Below, piece by piece: positions 7,601 to 7,978 of a DNA stretch of 7,978 nucleotides. Within the stretch, counting starts at the first letter, position 1; each line of letters starts with the position of its first letter. The DNA is from Pseudomonadota bacterium (GTDB taxonomy: Bacteria; Pseudomonadota; Alphaproteobacteria; Micropepsales; Micropepsaceae), in the NCBI GenBank assembly GCA_021808875.1, contig JAKBAU010000163.1:1-7978 (forward strand). The letters are read 5' to 3'. The notes under the pieces are model-generated. The model had not been told where the DNA came from and did no database searches. It worked only from the letters and a program-made list of their open reading frames with translations. The position numbers were made by a program, and so were the translations under genes.

Positions 7601-7748
7601 TGGCACTGACCACGACGGTGGGGAAGTCCACATTCGGCAGATCACTAACCGGAAGTTGGAAGTAACCGAACAGGCCAAAGATCACCAGCGCAACCATGAG
7701 CAACGTGGTCATCACTGTGCGCCGGATGAATGGCTCGGAGAGGTTCAT
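4656..7748 (-). CDS. RND-family multidrug efflux transporter, inner-membrane permease (MdtB/MdtC-like)
   Basis: A full-length 1030-residue proton-driven pump of the hydrophobe/amphiphile efflux type; it would form a trimer in the inner membrane and export drugs or lipophilic compounds through a fusion protein and an outer-membrane channel. The two-fold RND layout is visible: TM1 (about 12-30), a large periplasmic loop (31-335), TM2-TM6 (about 336-488), TM7 (about 530-548), a second periplasmic loop (549-855), and TM8-TM12 (about 856-1012). Proton-relay residues are present: Asp401-Asp402 in GFVVDDAIV, Lys924 in GIVKKNAIM and Arg957 in RFRPIMM, matching AcrB Asp407/408, Lys940 and Arg971. LPVSDLPNVDFP (32-43) and the general pattern are closest to MdtB/MdtC-like permeases. 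TM1 begins FIRRTV where FIRRPV is usual. The start overlaps the fusion-protein stop as ATGA, with no clear Shine-Dalgarno sequence, implying translational coupling. Only one permease is present, unlike the MdtB-MdtC pair. The exported substrate cannot be told. Confidence 0.96.
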   Translation of the reverse strand: MNLSEPFIRRTVMTTLLMVALVIFGLFGYFQLPVSDLPNVDFPTVVVSASLPGADPDTMASAVATPLEGELSTIAGISSMTSTSTQSQTEIVIQFDLSRNIDAAAQDVQSAISATLGRLPHNMPNPPTIHKENPADAPIMYLAVSSDTMPLSQVDYYAETLLGRELSTLNGVAQVNVYGQQKYAVRIQADPDELAARGIGIDMVASAAANANSNAATGSLNGPRQAEVIHANGQLTDAHQFARQVVAYRNGAPVRIEDVARVLNSVEDTRQASFETGKPAILLAIQRQPGSNTIKVVNEIRQVLPRFERQVPPGLHVMVHFDRSQAVRASVSDVQMTLGIAAILVVLVIFVFLRSVSATFIPSLALPIAVIGTFAGMSYLGFSLDNLSLMALTLSVGFVVDDAIVMLENIVRHIEMGEDPYTASLHGSREITFTILSMTASLVAVFIPLMFMGGIVGRLLHEFAVTIVLAIVFSGIVSVTLTPMLCSRLLRTDEGLRASRFYAYSEAAFNRLHDAYRLSLDWSMRHPRVILSLFLLSIVATVVMFRIIPMDFIPASDSGAIAIFTKARTGTSFDQMLKYQKKVAAIVNADPAVMAAMSAVGSGGSSAGVNTGRIFVHLVPRSQRRRSVDDIISQWRPEFAKIPGLQVFTANPPSLNIGGHSTNATYQYTLEGLDLNQLAKYANRLVDILARTPGFADVNSDLDMSNPTVMVKIERDRAAALGVTPTQIQTALGAAFGGEQISQIYAPTDEYEVILELLPKYQTGPSALQRLYVTSSSGTLVPLNAVTRITQGSMPLAINHLGELPAVTVSFNLAQGRALSYAVTKIDQISRHMHMPPTITGSFQGTAKAFEQSMGSSGLLLLIAIIVVYIVLGILYESFVHPLTILSGLPAAAVGALITLWLFNTPLSLYAFVGMIMLIGIVKKNAIMMIDFALERQRRAEVPASAAIFEASLVRFRPIMMTTMAALTGTLPIAIGFGEGSNARRPLGLAVVGGLVLSQLLTLYITPVIYVQLDRLGQLLRPRPVAQPAE

Positions 7749-7978
7749 GGCACAAGCTGGTGGTCCGACGGGCCGGCAGCCTTGTCCGCTTCACGAAGGT
7801 GTTTACTGGCCGTAACGGCTGCGCGCTGCCAGACCTCTACCTTCTGGTTCGGAACCACCCGCAATTGTCCTACGGTGATCACCGTCATGCCCGGAGCGAG
7901 CCGACCGCGCACCGCTGCCAAACCGCCATTGTCGTAGCGTACCCGCACCACAACCTTGTGGGCGATATGCACACCATC
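7745..7978 (-). CDS. RND efflux membrane fusion protein (periplasmic adaptor), C-terminal end only
   Basis: The frame runs from the window edge to a TGA at 7747-7745, giving 77 residues; the N-terminus, including any signal peptide, lipoyl and hairpin domains, is outside. The visible part fits the membrane-proximal domain of adaptor proteins: a beta-strand HKVVVRVRYDNGG, then AVRGRLAPGMTVITVGQLRV (22-41) with the typical G-L-x-P-G-x-x-V-x-x-x-G pattern, then PNQKVEV and a polar tail. An adaptor links the inner-membrane permease to the outer-membrane channel. Its stop overlaps the permease start by 4 bp (ATGA), the expected adaptor-permease order. A GTG near 7972 is an internal valine, not a start. 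Identification leans on context as well as this short stretch. Confidence 0.85.
   Translation of the reverse strand, partial: DGVHIAHKVVVRVRYDNGGLAAVRGRLAPGMTVITVGQLRVVPNQKVEVWQRAAVTASKHLREADKAAGPSDHQLVP

Overview
The window looks like ordinary chromosomal DNA of a fairly GC-rich Gram-negative bacterium. The tripartite RND pump implies an outer membrane. The overall protein flavour (paired acyl-CoA dehydrogenases, this crotonase subgroup, a Pseudomonas-like threonine aldolase) suggests a proteobacterium, perhaps an alphaproteobacterium. That placement is an impression from family resemblance, not a search result.

Layout. Positions 1-590 (+) hold the C-terminal three quarters of a crotonase-family enoyl-CoA hydratase/isomerase. 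A 224-bp gap follows, containing a 12-bp perfect inverted repeat, and then a small unrecognised 93-residue gene (815-1096, +) whose stop codon lies inside a strong hairpin. Convergent to it, on the minus strand, are two acyl-CoA dehydrogenase genes read in the order 3469->2267 and 2255->1119, only 11 nt apart. A 133-bp divergent intergenic region (3470-3602) with a candidate promoter and dyad leads into a low-specificity L-threonine aldolase gene (3603-4634, +). That gene converges, with a 21-nt gap, on a minus-strand efflux operon: the end of a membrane fusion protein gene (from the window edge to 7745), overlapping by 4 bp the start of a full-length 1030-residue RND transporter (7748->4656).

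How the genes fit together. The two dehydrogenases appear to be complementary subunits of one enzyme. The 400-residue protein carries the candidate catalytic glutamate and the FAD/substrate signature; the 378-residue protein lacks a catalytic glutamate at both known positions but carries the RTQFG motif that contacts FAD across a subunit interface. The crotonase would catalyse the hydration step after such a dehydrogenation, so the left half may serve breakdown of an acyl-CoA substrate that cannot be named from sequence. The threonine aldolase and the RND pump look like independent units.

I see no mobile element, CRISPR array, tRNA, rRNA, phage gene or recognisable defence system, and no convincing undescribed system. 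The points most worth a second look are the split-active-site dehydrogenase pair, the small hairpin-bracketed gene, and the apparently near-leaderless aldolase gene with a dyad between its -35 and -10.
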